This document shows, in pieces, positions 12,136 through 22,454 of a stretch of DNA of 64,000 bases. Made by a program: the position numbers and the translations under genes. Below the pieces are notes generated by a model. That model saw only the letters and a list, made by a program, of their open reading frames with translations, was not told the origin of the DNA and did no database searches. The DNA comes from Psilocybe azurescens (Eukaryota > Basidiomycota > Agaricomycetes > Agaricales > Agrocybaceae): contig JAJIRX010000590.1 in assembly GCA_023853785.1 (NCBI GenBank), positions 558,001 through 622,000 on the forward strand. Reading direction: 5' to 3'. Positions within the stretch are counted from its first letter, which is position 1. Every line of letters starts with the position of its first letter.

Positions 12136-13361
12136 ATGTCTCTGACAAGCTTCGTCCTCCTCGCGTCTGTTCTCTCTGTACGTCAATTTCAATTCCACGC
12201 CTCGTGTTGCTCAGCTGACGCGCTTAATCTATGTAGACTGGCTTTGCTCTGCCCTCTGAGCTCAGCAGCAGACAAACTGTCAGCGCGACCAACCCTAACG
12301 CAGCGCTTCCAGGATGGACCTTCGTCGGCTGTTTCACGTAAGTACACCTTGCACACTGGAACAATATCATGAACTGATCAAACGCCTTCTTTCTAATGTT
12401 AACAGCGATTCCGCTCCTCAGACGCGTACTCTGCAAGAGCACACTGTTGTCAACCCCGGAATGACCCCCGCCCTCTGCACTGAATTCTGCGGCAACTTCA
12501 CCAAGCCGCTCAACTTCGCAGGAACAGAGTTCACCGACGAGTGCTGTAAGTCTTCGCGGAAGACGTTCAAGTAGCGATAGCTAATGCAAAAATACAGTCT
12601 GTGACTTTAACATCCAAGGCACCGCGGTCAAAGTCAACGACACGCAGTGCAACTTCCCCTGTGGAGGAGATCACACGCTCACCTGCGGAGGCGCGTCCTT
12701 GATCAGCGTATTCCAGAACAGCAACACCGGTGTGGGCCCTATCCCCACGAACAAGGCCAAGGTCGGCAACTTTGTCTTCGACGGCTGCTTCAAGTGAGTG
12801 TCTTTCAAACGCATCTCTTAGCATCTATTTGACACTCATTGTTTTAAAGGGATGTCGTCGGGACTACGACCCGCACTCTTCTGGAGTCGTTCCCTATCGC
12901 GGCAGGTGTCACCGTCGAGAGCTGCACTGCTATCTGCGCTGCGAATGGATTCTCCATCTCCGGCTTAGAGTTCGGCGAGGAATGCTGTGCGACTCCTTTC
13001 CTCTTAATGTTTAAGTTCATTACTAACTTTTATAATATATACAGGGTGCGGCAACCAATTCAACCTCCCGCTGGCCAACATCACCGCCCCGCTCACCGAC
13101 TGCTCGCGTGCCTGCGAGGCAGACCACACCGAGCTCTGTGGGGCCGCCAACAGGTTGTCCGTCTACACCGTCCCCCCATCGTCGTCAGCAGCACCACCAC
13201 CGTCAAGCCCACCACCACCGTCATCCCAACCACCACCCCGACCACGGTCGCCCCAACCACCACCGCGAAGCCCATCACGACCACCGCGCCGACGGTCAGT
13301 ATCCCACTTACCACCGTCATCCCCACCACCATTACCAAGCTCCCTTAAATTGTTACACTGA
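12136..13361 (+). CDS. Secreted WSC-domain protein, two WSC domains (copy 2)
   Basis: Tandem paralogue of the gene at 9632 with identical exon structure: 12136-12177, 12237-12337, 12406-12545, 12598-12793, 12850-12986 and 13045-13361. It has a signal peptide (MSLTSFVLLASVLS), a first WSC domain beginning GWTFVGCFTDS and a second ending ELCGAANRLSVYTV. Both WSC domains are in frame, so the folded part is intact. After the second domain the frame as written gives a Pro/Ser/Arg-rich tail ending LKLLH at 13361. The +1 frame gives TTTVKPTTTVIPTTT-type repeats ending at 13348, which matches copy 1. The switch sits at the six-C run 13172-13177, so the true tail is probably the Thr-rich one and one C is missing. 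The original ATG is chosen over an upstream TTG at 12127. Confidence 0.85.
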
Positions 13362-14143
13362 GCTAGAACCTTATGTACCCGGTGTTGAATATTAGTTAAG
13401 GTCTATTAGCGTTGATTGATATATATATATACCCTACAAAATTTTATCAGCATTTGTTGAATGCTTGATATTGGAAAAACTTACTACGAAAGGGAGCAGA
13501 CATCGGATGCTTTGACGGTTAACATGTCTGGAACATATCTCTTCGCAGATTATAGTTACTCGTGCGTTTTAAGTTTAGGCGCGACATGAATCGCGAAGAT
13601 CAGGTACCAAGTTGAATATGGAAGCTGGAACAAAAAATGAAAAAGCGGAGATGAAATAAGCTTATTACCTAGCCTGGTTGTTTCTCTGAAAGATTGAAGC
13701 TCAAAAAGAAGTGAAGTGACGCAGAGCAATGACTAGGAACTACGCCGAACATACAAAAGGATCAAAAAACAAAGAGACAAATACGAAACGACAGAAAAAA
13801 CTCAGACACCGCAGAGAGAACGAAACGCGATATATCGAAACAGGAAAGGATATAAGAAAAGAGGGGGCCGCATCAGCTCCCAATCGGTTCCCTCCTCAAG
13901 AAACCGTTGGTCCAAGCGTGCGGGGCTTCGTGTTGTGCATTACGGCCCCCTCCCATCCGTGCTCCTCCTTGATCACTTTCCATCTCCCATTGTGCGGTGC
14001 CTTCATCGTCTCATCGTCTTTCGTCGCCATCCCTCTTCCTCATCGCCCTTTGTCATCCAGAAAGTCACTCATCACCACTCCAAATTACTTCTCCCATGTC
14101 CCATCCACATCGCCGACAATAGTTGTCGTGAAGAGTGATACGC
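13362..14143. other. convergent 3' region
   Basis: Lies between the convergent WSC copy 2 and the uL1 gene. A 150-residue plus-strand open frame (13729-14181) runs antisense into the uL1 3' end and shows no family features, so I do not call it. Confidence 0.6.
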
Positions 14144-15127
14144 CTAGTAGAGGCGGACGGGCTTACCCATGGTGGTCTTGATGTGAAGGGACTTGACGTT
14201 CTGCCAGTTCTTCTTGAGGAGCGAAACGAGGAAGTTGATGCCTAAAGAAGGGAGAGAAGATGGTTGAACACTGAATAGAGGTGATGATACAGAGAATTAT
14301 GACTTACTCAACATGACGTTTCCGAGGACTTGATCGTCATTCATTTGGACGTGACCAACGGCAACACCCAAGCAGAGAACCTTCTTGAGCTGGAACTTGA
14401 TGGTGGAGCGGACTTCAGTGATCTTGTTGGTAAGGTCCTCAGCGTGGGAGACGGGAGTGGGGAATTTTCCAGCTAAAGGTGAACATTCAGCGACCACGCC
14501 ATAATTGAAAGATGGTACATGAATACGTACCCTTGGAGAGACCGGGACCAAGGAGACGAGGGATCTGCTTGATGAGGGTTTCCGAAGAAAGGAAAGCATC
14601 GTACTTCTTGGCGAGCTTCTTGACAAGCTTCTTGTTTTTGTTCAACCTTTCGAAGAAATACCCGGTCAATATTTCTGACGATTTTCAATAGGACAACTTT
14701 GCAGAACTCACTTCTTCAAATCATCAACGGACATGTACTCAAGCTCGATTTGTTTGGCACGATCGATGTCAGCTGCATCAGCGAGAATACAGATGGACAT
14801 GCGGGGACGGGGGACGTGGGGGAGCCTATAAAGTTGGTTAAAATAAGGCAAACACGGAACGGTCAGAAATGCATGAGAACTCCGATAATCCACCAAAAAC
14901 TCACTTGACGGTTCCCGAGAAACGTTTATCTCTCTGGGGATCGTAGTTCTTCAAGCCAATCTGGAGCTCAATAGTCTCGACGAAATTCCTCTTCTTTTCG
15001 CCGTTGGCATCGGCCAGGAGTTCCTTAATGGAGCCCCGCACGCTGGACACTGAGAGTTTTGAACTATATGCGTTGTATGAGCACTCCGGGCATTCGATAC
15101 GGTGTACGAGCTTGGGACGTACCTCAT
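14144..15127 (-). CDS. RPL10A: Large-subunit ribosomal protein uL1 (L10a)
   Basis: Component of the 60S ribosomal L1 stalk, involved in E-site tRNA release. Exons are 15127-15123, 15063-14905, 14825-14712, 14646-14531, 14472-14308 and 14241-14144, all with consistent phases. The protein begins [20 protein letters not shown], contains [55 protein letters not shown], a GKFPTP motif and the C-terminal [15 protein letters not shown], all hallmark uL1 segments. Its length (about 217 residues) is normal. The start codon sits in a 5-nt coding part of exon 1 (ATG AG|GTACGT), a common arrangement in fungal ribosomal protein genes. This gene is undisturbed by frameshifts and is the best local reference for splice signals. 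Confidence 0.97.
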
Positions 15128-15723
15128 GCTTATCTTTTGAGGAGGAGATGGTGGTTACCGACGACTTGGCCGAATTTCGTGTGACCAAAGGGATGACGTG
15201 ACGCGAAGTGGCGTGGAGGTACTGTATAGTTGTGACAATGTCACTTTAGCTAGCACTTATGTGGTCATGATCAGGGGGCAACCAGGTGGCTAGCGCCGGT
15301 TTGACTTGCTTCGGTTCTACGCAACGGAAGGTGAAGAAAATGTGATGTGTACCAAAAATGGGCATGTTTCGCAGTGGTAAGTAAAGGCTGCCACTTGAGC
15401 GTGGAGCCACTCCTTTGTTTTGCCTGACCACCGACTGGCCACAGCATCATCAATATTGTGATGTGGACAGGATATAAGGGCCAACACCTTGTGTTATCCT
15501 TTTAGAGCCAGCTTTCCATTTGATTCATACTACGCTTGATAATGAGATAGCACAGCATCCAAAGCCAACTAATTGCATACTTCCATGGCCCAGTGGCTTA
15601 CGCTGTCGAATGTCTACAAAAGAGCGTAGTCGAAAAGTGCCCTTACCTTGTTCCAATTTCATTCTTTCTGCAATTTTCACCCAACTCCACCAAGAGCATC
15701 ATCCCATTGTCGTTGGTAGCATT

Positions 15724-16596
15724 ATGGACGCTTCCCATTGGCGAGCTTTCAAATTATCCGACGAACATCCCGAGGGTTACCTTCTACCAGAATGGATTCC
15801 CGACTTTTTCATCGAGCTTTCAGGCAGAAAGGTTGTTTGGGACGAAGTAAAGAAGCAACGCTATCTTGGAGAATCGGTGCCACCTGAGACCGATTCCAGC
15901 GGAAACTCGATCCGGCGCCTCCATAAAATAGATCCAACTAACAACGCCGTCCAAGTAAATGGTCCTTTCCCAAACTCCGCCCTTCCTTCCTTCATTGGAC
16001 AGGAAGCATCCATAGGATGTGACTCTCCGCAATATCATGGGACCACTGCTCAGCAGCATGGGAGCTCTGCTCAACAAATGGAGTTTGAGAACGCTCATCA
16101 ACAACCCGGTAATGTTCCTCGACAGCTTGGGAGCGTTCATCAACAGTTTGGGAATATTCCTCAGCAACTTATCAATCCTTACCATTTTGGCAATGCTCCT
16201 CGACCGTTTGAAAGCACTCCGGCTCAACAATCTGTATACAATTCTCAGCGACTTGTAAACCCTCAACGATTTGACAACGCCCCTCGGCCGTTTGAAAACA
16301 CTGCTCAACGTCGCGGGGACACTACTCGTCAGGCTCGTCGTGCTCGTTATTCTCAACCGCAATCTCCTCCAATCTACTTCAACGCTAATGCACGTCCCAT
16401 TCACCAGAATCAGCGTCAATTCGATACCCGCCAGCAGGCTAACGGCCGTAATGCACAATCACTCATACCGACGATCGGTGAAGATGGAGTCATACGCATT
16501 GGCGCTGGTCTCTCCAATTTCACGATCACCGGGGGCAATTTCTCGACTGTTGGCGGTCGGACTCACTACTCGGAAGGAGAAATCCGATTCTATTAA
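15724..16596 (+). CDS. Q/N-rich low-complexity protein with C-terminal FTITGG motif
   Basis: Intronless, 290 residues. The N-terminal 80 residues look folded (MDASHWRAFKLSDEHPEG, LLPEWIPDFFIELSGRKVVW). The middle is rich in Gln, Asn and Pro, with irregular copies of a QQ-x-G-N/S-x-P unit and duplicated NAPRPFE(S/N)T segments. The final 30 residues carry IGAGLSNFTITGGNFSTVGG ending HYSEGEIRFY. A related end occurs in the gene at 17513 and a related motif in the gene at 19087. I recall similar F-x-I-x-GG-x-F-x-x-V-x-G stretches at the termini of many basidiomycete proteins, including NLR-like and kinase-like ones. I recognise no enzymatic domain. The ATG at 15724 is preferred over earlier in-frame starts (15610) because the preceding sequence is pyrimidine-rich leader. 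Confidence 0.75.
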   Translation: MDASHWRAFKLSDEHPEGYLLPEWIPDFFIELSGRKVVWDEVKKQRYLGESVPPETDSSGNSIRRLHKIDPTNNAVQVNGPFPNSALPSFIGQEASIGCDSPQYHGTTAQQHGSSAQQMEFENAHQQPGNVPRQLGSVHQQFGNIPQQLINPYHFGNAPRPFESTPAQQSVYNSQRLVNPQRFDNAPRPFENTAQRRGDTTRQARRARYSQPQSPPIYFNANARPIHQNQRQFDTRQQANGRNAQSLIPTIGEDGVIRIGAGLSNFTITGGNFSTVGGRTHYSEGEIRFY

Positions 16597-17512
16597 AGCG
16601 CAGTGATGATTGAATAGTTATCTTCACAAGTGTGAAGTCCGGTATCCGAAATTAGCAGGCAGTGATGCGATCGGTTCTTCTCACGGGCCTGTGTGCTCGT
16701 CTACATTTCTTTTGTATGCTCCCATGAACATTTGAGCCCTCTTCCTTCCCGGAACTTTCTTCTAGATAAATACACATGTGTTCTAATTATTGTGCTCGAT
16801 TCAATTCCATTTATTTTCTCATTGTTCCGAATCAAATCCTGATAAGTAGAGTGGAATCACAGGCGCCTAACCGACCTAGAAGTATGATTCGTTATCCAAC
16901 GAAATTATATGGGGGTGAAAATAAGCTAACCAAAGAAGTTAGTCGTATGTAAGGACCTTCCACCTGGAAAGTTGTGTATAAGCCTATACAACACATTGAT
17001 CGGCCGGCCACTGAGTCACGGAATATGCACGCATTATCGGCGATCGCTGTGTGAACTCGTGTGAAATAAGAATAAATACCAGGACCTAATTCTGACTCCT
17101 GTTCATGAATTACTCACAGGAGACTCTCGAACTTCTCGTGGTCGGAAGAACTAAGATCACGCAGTTATCTCAAGTATCCAAAACTAGACCAGTGCACAGA
17201 TCATTGGATCAACACCGTGGCACTCCCACGACTGTGTCCACAAGCGCTTGCCATCAACAACGACGATGAGATATCCCTCAGGAATAATGAGTCAGTGGTA
17301 TTTTGAATCCGTGCACTTACTCTACAGTCATACACAAGTCACACATGTATCCTCGAGGCGTGTATTGTGTTCAAAGAACAAAGAAGCAACTTCATGCGGG
17401 GCACGTGCCGATTCAGTATGAAGGTTATAAAGAACGCTTCCGTAGGGCGTCATTTATCATTGTCCCCCATTCTGATTCCCAGTCTTTCCTCTTCCGCTTC
17501 GCTGGTCCCAAA
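16597..17512. other. intergenic, duplicated 3' flank plus leader
   Basis: 16640-16935 is clearly similar to 18505-18775, the flank after the next gene (shared GTGCTCGTCTACATTTCT-type, TTGTGCTCGATTCAA and ACAGGCGCCTAAC words). The remainder is upstream DNA of the 17513 gene. No gene is called. Confidence 0.7.
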
Positions 17513-18502
17513 ATGACACAGACCAACGATATGAACCGCCCCGACCCTTCTCCTTCTCGGTTCTCTGGCACTACCAGTAGCCACAGAGCACACAGCCAGC
17601 ATCAGCCGCATGTCTCCCGCAGTGGGGTAGGCGGGGATGGAGCCCTGACCCCACAAACATGGACTATGATGACGACGACGACGACGAAACTAAAATCGGG
17701 GACGTGTCTGACACTCAAAGCTCCTCCTCTGAGACGCTCAACGATGACGCTAGTGAATACTCTTTCACCGTTGACTTGGACCATGCCTTGGAATCCGGGT
17801 CCTTTGATGACGACGATTTCCATAACGCTGAGTCTGACACAAACCAGCACACTCACGACAATGTGCGATATTCCCAATCCACGGTGCGGTCCTTTACAAC
17901 GATCTCCAACTCTAGGCCTTCTGCGTCTTTTTTTCGAAGGAGCTGCGAATGTCACTATTAACGGCGTGAACTTTCGTAATGGCTCTGACATCACCGCTGC
18001 ACAATTGCAACATCACTTAGGACATCGTCAAGGGACGACGAGCCGACCCACAACGGTAAACTCAAATAGCACATGTTTTGGAGCGGCGAGGGATGTATTC
18101 ATCTATAATTCTGGCGCCAGCACGAATGGCAGTCAAAGTCACCATGGCTCTCACGTGCCTCGAGGCCGTGGGGCTGACTTGCATCCGGGAGGAGCATCAT
18201 GGACTCGTCCTCCTTATTCCGCATCAAATTCTCCTCCAGTTTATTTCAACTCCCATACACGTACCCGTTACCAGAACCAGCAGCAATTTGGTACAAATAA
18301 CCAGCCCAACAACCCTAACGAACAATCACTCAGATGGACAGCTGATGCGGATGGAACTCGACAATTTGGCGCCGGTATATCTAATTTTACTATTAAAGGG
18401 GTAATTTCTTTAGTGTTGGTGGAAATACTCACTCCGAAGGAGATATTGAATTCCACTAAGTTGAATGGCCAGCATTACAAATCCGATATCAGAAGTTCAT
18501 AA
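17513..18502 (+). CDS. Low-complexity protein with two FTI-type motifs, frameshifted
   Basis: Paralogue of the flanking genes: the start MTQTNDMNRPDPS resembles MPQANDVNSKSAS of the 19087 gene, and the C-terminal region resembles that of the 15724 gene. As written the frame runs 17513-18502, but three points suggest a different true product. An acidic Asp/Ser-rich segment (MDYDDDDDDETKIGDVSD...) is open in the second frame between 17650 and 17930. It rejoins the first frame at a seven-T run (17928-17934). At a four-G run (18398-18401) one extra G would give TIKGGNFFSVGGNTHSEGD and a stop at 18459. An additional motif copy (GAANVTINGVNFRNGSDI) lies mid-protein. It is either a decaying copy or a victim of indel errors. 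No enzymatic domain is visible. Confidence 0.6.
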   Translation: MTQTNDMNRPDPSPSRFSGTTSSHRAHSQHQPHVSRSGVGGDGALTPQTWTMMTTTTTKLKSGTCLTLKAPPLRRSTMTLVNTLSPLTWTMPWNPGPLMTTISITLSLTQTSTLTTMCDIPNPRCGPLQRSPTLGLLRLFFEGAANVTINGVNFRNGSDITAAQLQHHLGHRQGTTSRPTTVNSNSTCFGAARDVFIYNSGASTNGSQSHHGSHVPRGRGADLHPGGASWTRPPYSASNSPPVYFNSHTRTRYQNQQQFGTNNQPNNPNEQSLRWTADADGTRQFGAGISNFTIKGVISLVLVEILTPKEILNSTKLNGQHYKSDIRSS

Positions 18503-18504
18503 GT

Positions 18505-18775
18505 AGTCATGTGATCGATTCCTTCATGAGCCTATGTGTTCGTCTACATTTCTATTGCGTGCTCCCATGAATATCTATACGTTCTTTCTTCCCATTTCAT
18601 CTTGATATATACCTATGTAATCTCATTATTGTGCTCGATTCAAATTGTTTTTTGTTTTCCTATTGTTTCAAATGAAATCGATAATTAGAGTGGAATAACA
18701 GGCGCCTAACAAATCGAGGGCATCGTTCATTGTCCCACGAGATCATACTGCGGTAAAAATGGGCCAGCCAAAGCA
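18505..18775 (+). repeat. duplicated 3' flank (pairs with 16640-16935)
   Basis: Shares long interrupted stretches with the downstream flank of the 15724 gene, including ATTGTGCTCGATTCAA and GGAAT(C/A)ACAGGCGCCTAAC. It shows the 15724 and 17513 genes arose by a tandem segmental duplication including flanks. Confidence 0.75.
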
Positions 18776-18998
18776 AAGATCAGATGCTATTATATGTATT
18801 ATATGTAAGTTGAATTGGGATACGCAGAGCATATTGCCATGAGAGCGTAGAGCTGTGCTTCCGATGACCATATATATCCATGGCCCTGGCACAATATGAA
18901 GTCGTATCGGAGATAATGCATGGGCCATGGAACATTGTGAGCTTAATTAGGCCAATGAGAGCTCTGACGGCGGTCAGTGGCACAAGCTGATCATCTAA

Positions 18999-19006
18999 TA
19001 TAAAAA
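18999..19006 (+). promoter_or_regulatory. TATA box upstream of the 19087 gene
   Basis: TATAAAAA lies 88 nt before the ATG at 19087, a plausible spacing with a short leader. Confidence 0.45.
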
Positions 19007-19086
19007 TACGACTGTTTTAATAAATCTCCTCGATATCAGATCAAACTCAGCTCAAGATATCTACAGTTCATCACCGCTCTTCTGAA

Positions 19087-19923
19087 ATGCCACAGGCCAA
19101 CGACGTCAACTCCAAATCCGCATCCTCTGGATCCAAATATCCCGGAGGAAGTGATTGTGATGTAAACGATGCTCACCCTGACTTAGAAAACCGACAGGGG
19201 AGGCAAAACAAGATTCGAAATGACGCACTTCCTTGGTTTACTGGAGCGAAAGACTTTACCATTACCGGTCGTCCGGTCTTTACGCATATAGACGGTGATT
19301 ACCATGTAAATCATGAAGTCAGACGAGAATCTCGCCCATACTCCCATGTCTATCACCCAGTCCCGGAAGACAAAATGCATGCTCAGTCCAACTATTATAC
19401 AAATCTGGAGACCCCATTTGGCAATCATTTGGCCTCAGGCTCTGGCAATATCCCATATCCGGCCAAGGACCACTTCAACGGTGCTGATGGGACGTTCATA
19501 GTTGTAAGAGGACCTAATAGTGAGAGCCCCCTGCCCTCAGATCAACAAAGTCAAGAGAATGGGCGTTGCACTGGCTCACAGGCCCCGTCCTGGCCCGGAA
19601 ACTCTTCGAATAATGCCAGTATCTGCCTGATCACCAAGATGCCTGACGGTTCTGTTACTCTGTTGTGTCCCTCCAAAGAGGCGGATCATGCTCAATATAC
19701 CTTTCAAACACCTCCTATCGTATCTCCAGTTCAGCCACGCACGCAAGGCGAGATCCGAGTTCGAGCTGAGCCTGCTGCATCTACCTTCCAAGCATCTCCC
19801 ACTGTATTTCCAATCTCACAACACAGCCAGGAGAACATTGAAGGTACAGTTACTAGCTCAAAGATGCGTAATCTCCTTTGTTTCCTTTCGCGCAAGAAAA
19901 GGTCTCCAGATACGTCTAAATGA
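19087..19923 (+). CDS. Low-complexity protein with N-terminal FTITG motif
   Basis: Intronless, 278 residues. The motif GAKDFTITGRPVFTHIDGDY lies at residues 53-72, in a hydrophobic context (ALPWFTGAKDF), and is followed by HVNHEV. The rest is polar and apparently disordered, rich in Ser, Pro and Gln, with a short hydrophobic patch (ASICLITKMPDGSVTLLC) near residue 180 and a basic C-terminus (FLSRKKRSPDTSK). The N-terminus is similar to the 17513 gene, so the three genes form one local family although the motif position differs (N-terminal here, C-terminal in the others). Function is unknown; oligomerisation through the motif is inference. Confidence 0.7.
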   Translation: MPQANDVNSKSASSGSKYPGGSDCDVNDAHPDLENRQGRQNKIRNDALPWFTGAKDFTITGRPVFTHIDGDYHVNHEVRRESRPYSHVYHPVPEDKMHAQSNYYTNLETPFGNHLASGSGNIPYPAKDHFNGADGTFIVVRGPNSESPLPSDQQSQENGRCTGSQAPSWPGNSSNNASICLITKMPDGSVTLLCPSKEADHAQYTFQTPPIVSPVQPRTQGEIRVRAEPAASTFQASPTVFPISQHSQENIEGTVTSSKMRNLLCFLSRKKRSPDTSK

Positions 19924-20410
19924 GCGAGTTGACCCAGATGAAGGACCTGATGGACTCTGAATGCCTTGTATCTTGATTGATGCCCCCAAACACGAGCTAT
20001 ATCCCAATTAGTTATTTTGTAAAGGACGTGAGTCATTGTCAGAGATATAGTATATGTCAGGGATGGACTATTAGATAGGCTTTGTGTCTCCTAAGCTCGA
20101 TGCTGTATCGCTGATTTCAGAAATAACTTGTTGGCAAATATAAAACAGAATTGAAGTAAGAGCGTTATATCTCTATAATCTATCCCGTGGTCAAGATTTG
20201 AAATTGCCTGGGCTCGTGGTCTGTAGCTCTCAAAGGGAAAGCCAAGCAAAAATCGATAATCATGGTACAGCATGACACGAGGCAGCCATGCGGAACGCCA
20301 ATGTCCAAAGAACGCAAGACCAAGTACATAAGCGCCATCTTCTTTCGTCTCCATCTAGTGATTTACGTTCTTCATCGCCGACTATCTCCAGATTAGATGC
20401 CTCGACATGC

Positions 20411-20417
20411 TATATAA
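20411..20417 (+). promoter_or_regulatory. TATA box of aldehyde dehydrogenase gene
   Basis: TATATAA lies 58 nt upstream of the ATG at 20469. Confidence 0.5.
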
Positions 20418-20468
20418 TGCAGCCTCATCGCAAACTCAAATTCTTTGCTTCCCTGCACACTTACCACT

Positions 20469-22454
20469 ATGGTTGAATACACACCCATCCAAGATATTCC
20501 GACTGTGAGTTTTCTAACTTACGGTTGCATCGCTCCCCGGTTTCAAATGGCTTCCTTCTAGATACACAGCGACCTTCGCAAGGCATTCCGCGCAGGAATT
20601 ACAAAGCCCTATGAATGGCGTCGACACCAACTCCTCCAACTCGCTCGCTTTGCACAGGAGAATTCGGATGCACTAGCTGAATGTCTTCGCCTCGATTTGG
20701 GGCGGTCGAAGCAGGAAGCGATCATGGGCGATGTTTCAGCAGTTATAAGTCGATGCCTGCTCGCTGCAGAGAAATTGGAAGAGTGGATGAAACCCGAGCC
20801 CGTGGTTGTCAATTCGCCTTTGCAAAGGGGTTTCAAAACGTCCGTTGAGAGACATCCGAAGGGAATAGTTTTGATCGTATCGTAAGTTGATCGCCTCGTG
20901 CCCAGGATACTTACGCATCTTCATGCATGAATCATAGACCGTGGAATTTCCCTATCATTCTATCACTCCAGCCTCTCTATGGCGCCATTTCAGCTGGATG
21001 TTGTGCGGCTATCAAACCATCTGAGATGTCACCCAACTGTTCCGCTTTCCTTGCAGAAAATCTCCACAAGTATCTTGACCCTTCGGCGTATCAGGTTATA
21101 CTCGGCGGCGTACCGGAAATGACAAAGGTCCTCGAGTTAAAATGTACGTTACCAGTCGATGGCGTCTGTTAATTATAATTTCATGTCATATGATTGTCCA
21201 ACAGGGGATCATATCTGTTACACCGGAAATGGGCGCGTCGGGCGCATCATCTCTGCTGCTGCAGCTAAACACCTGACCCCTCTCACTCTGGAACTAGGAG
21301 GAAAGTCCCCCGTCATAATCGATTCCACCGCAGACATATTTTTGGCTGCGAAACGTATTCTTTGGGGAAAATCTTCAACACTGGCCAAATCTGTGTAGCC
21401 CCCGACTACATTCTCGCGGAGAAATCGATTATCCCAGCTCTTGTAGAGGCTTTGAAGGAACACTATCATACTTTTTACCCCAATGGAGCCCTTGCATCCG
21501 ATTCTTATGGACATATCATTTCTGGCTCCCATCTTGAGAGGCTTAAGGGTCTCGTAGAGAAGACAAAGGGCACAATCGTATTTGGTGGCACATGGGAAGG
21601 TAAAGGCAGACGTAGTTTCGAACCAACCCTCGTCGTCGATGTCAAGGAGGATGACATACTTTTGGAAGAGTATGTTCTTTTTGACGCTCCCGTGTCTCTT
21701 CATTCATAAAATATATTTCATACAGAGAGATATTTGGCCCTATTCTACCTGTTGTGGCTGTTGAAGACCTTGATGAAGCTATTGCGTTCGTTAACAATCG
21801 GTATGTCCAATGTTGTCTTTGAATCCTCCATCTTATTTCAGTTTTATCTGTACAGCGATCACCCACTGGTATCTTATATCTTTTCAAATAACGAGGATTT
21901 TAAGCAGAAATGTAACCTGGCTACGTGTTCAATACCTGACGGCTCTATGGTTCTGACACATGTGTACAGTTATCGCGAATACAGCCAGTGGAAATGTTTG
22001 GATTGGAGATACCTTCCAGCAGGTGGGAGGTAAGCGCCTAAATGAACATCGAGATAGTTTCATTTAATTGATTTACTCATTACAACGTATTTGCAGTGAG
22101 CGAAGTGCCTTTTGGAGGTGTCGGCGAATCCGGATGTGAGTCATGAACCCTGCTCTGTGCAGGATAAACATGACATGTATTATTTCATGGATTAGATGGC
22201 CGTCAGAGCATGAAAGCCTGCTTCGATGATTTCTCGTATCAACGAGGGCTGGTTGAGATACCGGACGGGTGAGTTACAAGCCTTTCTTGGACTTGCAGTT
22301 TTCATGAACTAATCTTCCTTCTATCACGTCTAGAATTGAGCCTTTCCTCGCAGCTCGTTACCCACCATATACTGAGGGGTCGTTGGAAATTATCACTCAG
22401 ATGATTAACCAGCCGATCCCTCCCTCGGACCCCGCTACTCCTGGAAGGTTGTGA
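20469..22454 (+). CDS. Aldehyde dehydrogenase, class 3 / fatty-aldehyde type
   Basis: NAD(P)-dependent oxidation of aldehydes to acids. Ten exons: 20469-20504, 20562-20881, 20938-21143, 21205-21669, 21726-21800, 21856-21911, 21970-22029, 22097-22135, 22196-22268 and 22334-22454. Phases agree throughout if one base is restored (about 483 residues, normal for the class). Visible motifs are PWNFP (cofactor site), [11 protein letters not shown], the glycine motif [14 protein letters not shown] with the general-base Glu, GQIC with the nucleophilic Cys, EEIFGPILP and [12 protein letters not shown]. At the four-A run 21368-21371 the frame breaks exactly between WGK and FNTGQIC. A fifth A would give [11 protein letters not shown], the family consensus. 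As written, the frame stops at 21398 just past the break, in the wrong frame, and loses the catalytic Cys. Confidence 0.88.

Noticed and set aside
13729..14181. 150-residue plus-strand open frame
   Set aside because: Overlaps the uL1 3' end antisense, has no family features and lies in a low-complexity leader-like stretch.
17303..17512. upstream in-frame start of the 17513 gene
   Set aside because: The extension has no similarity to its paralogue, whose start aligns with the ATG at 17513.
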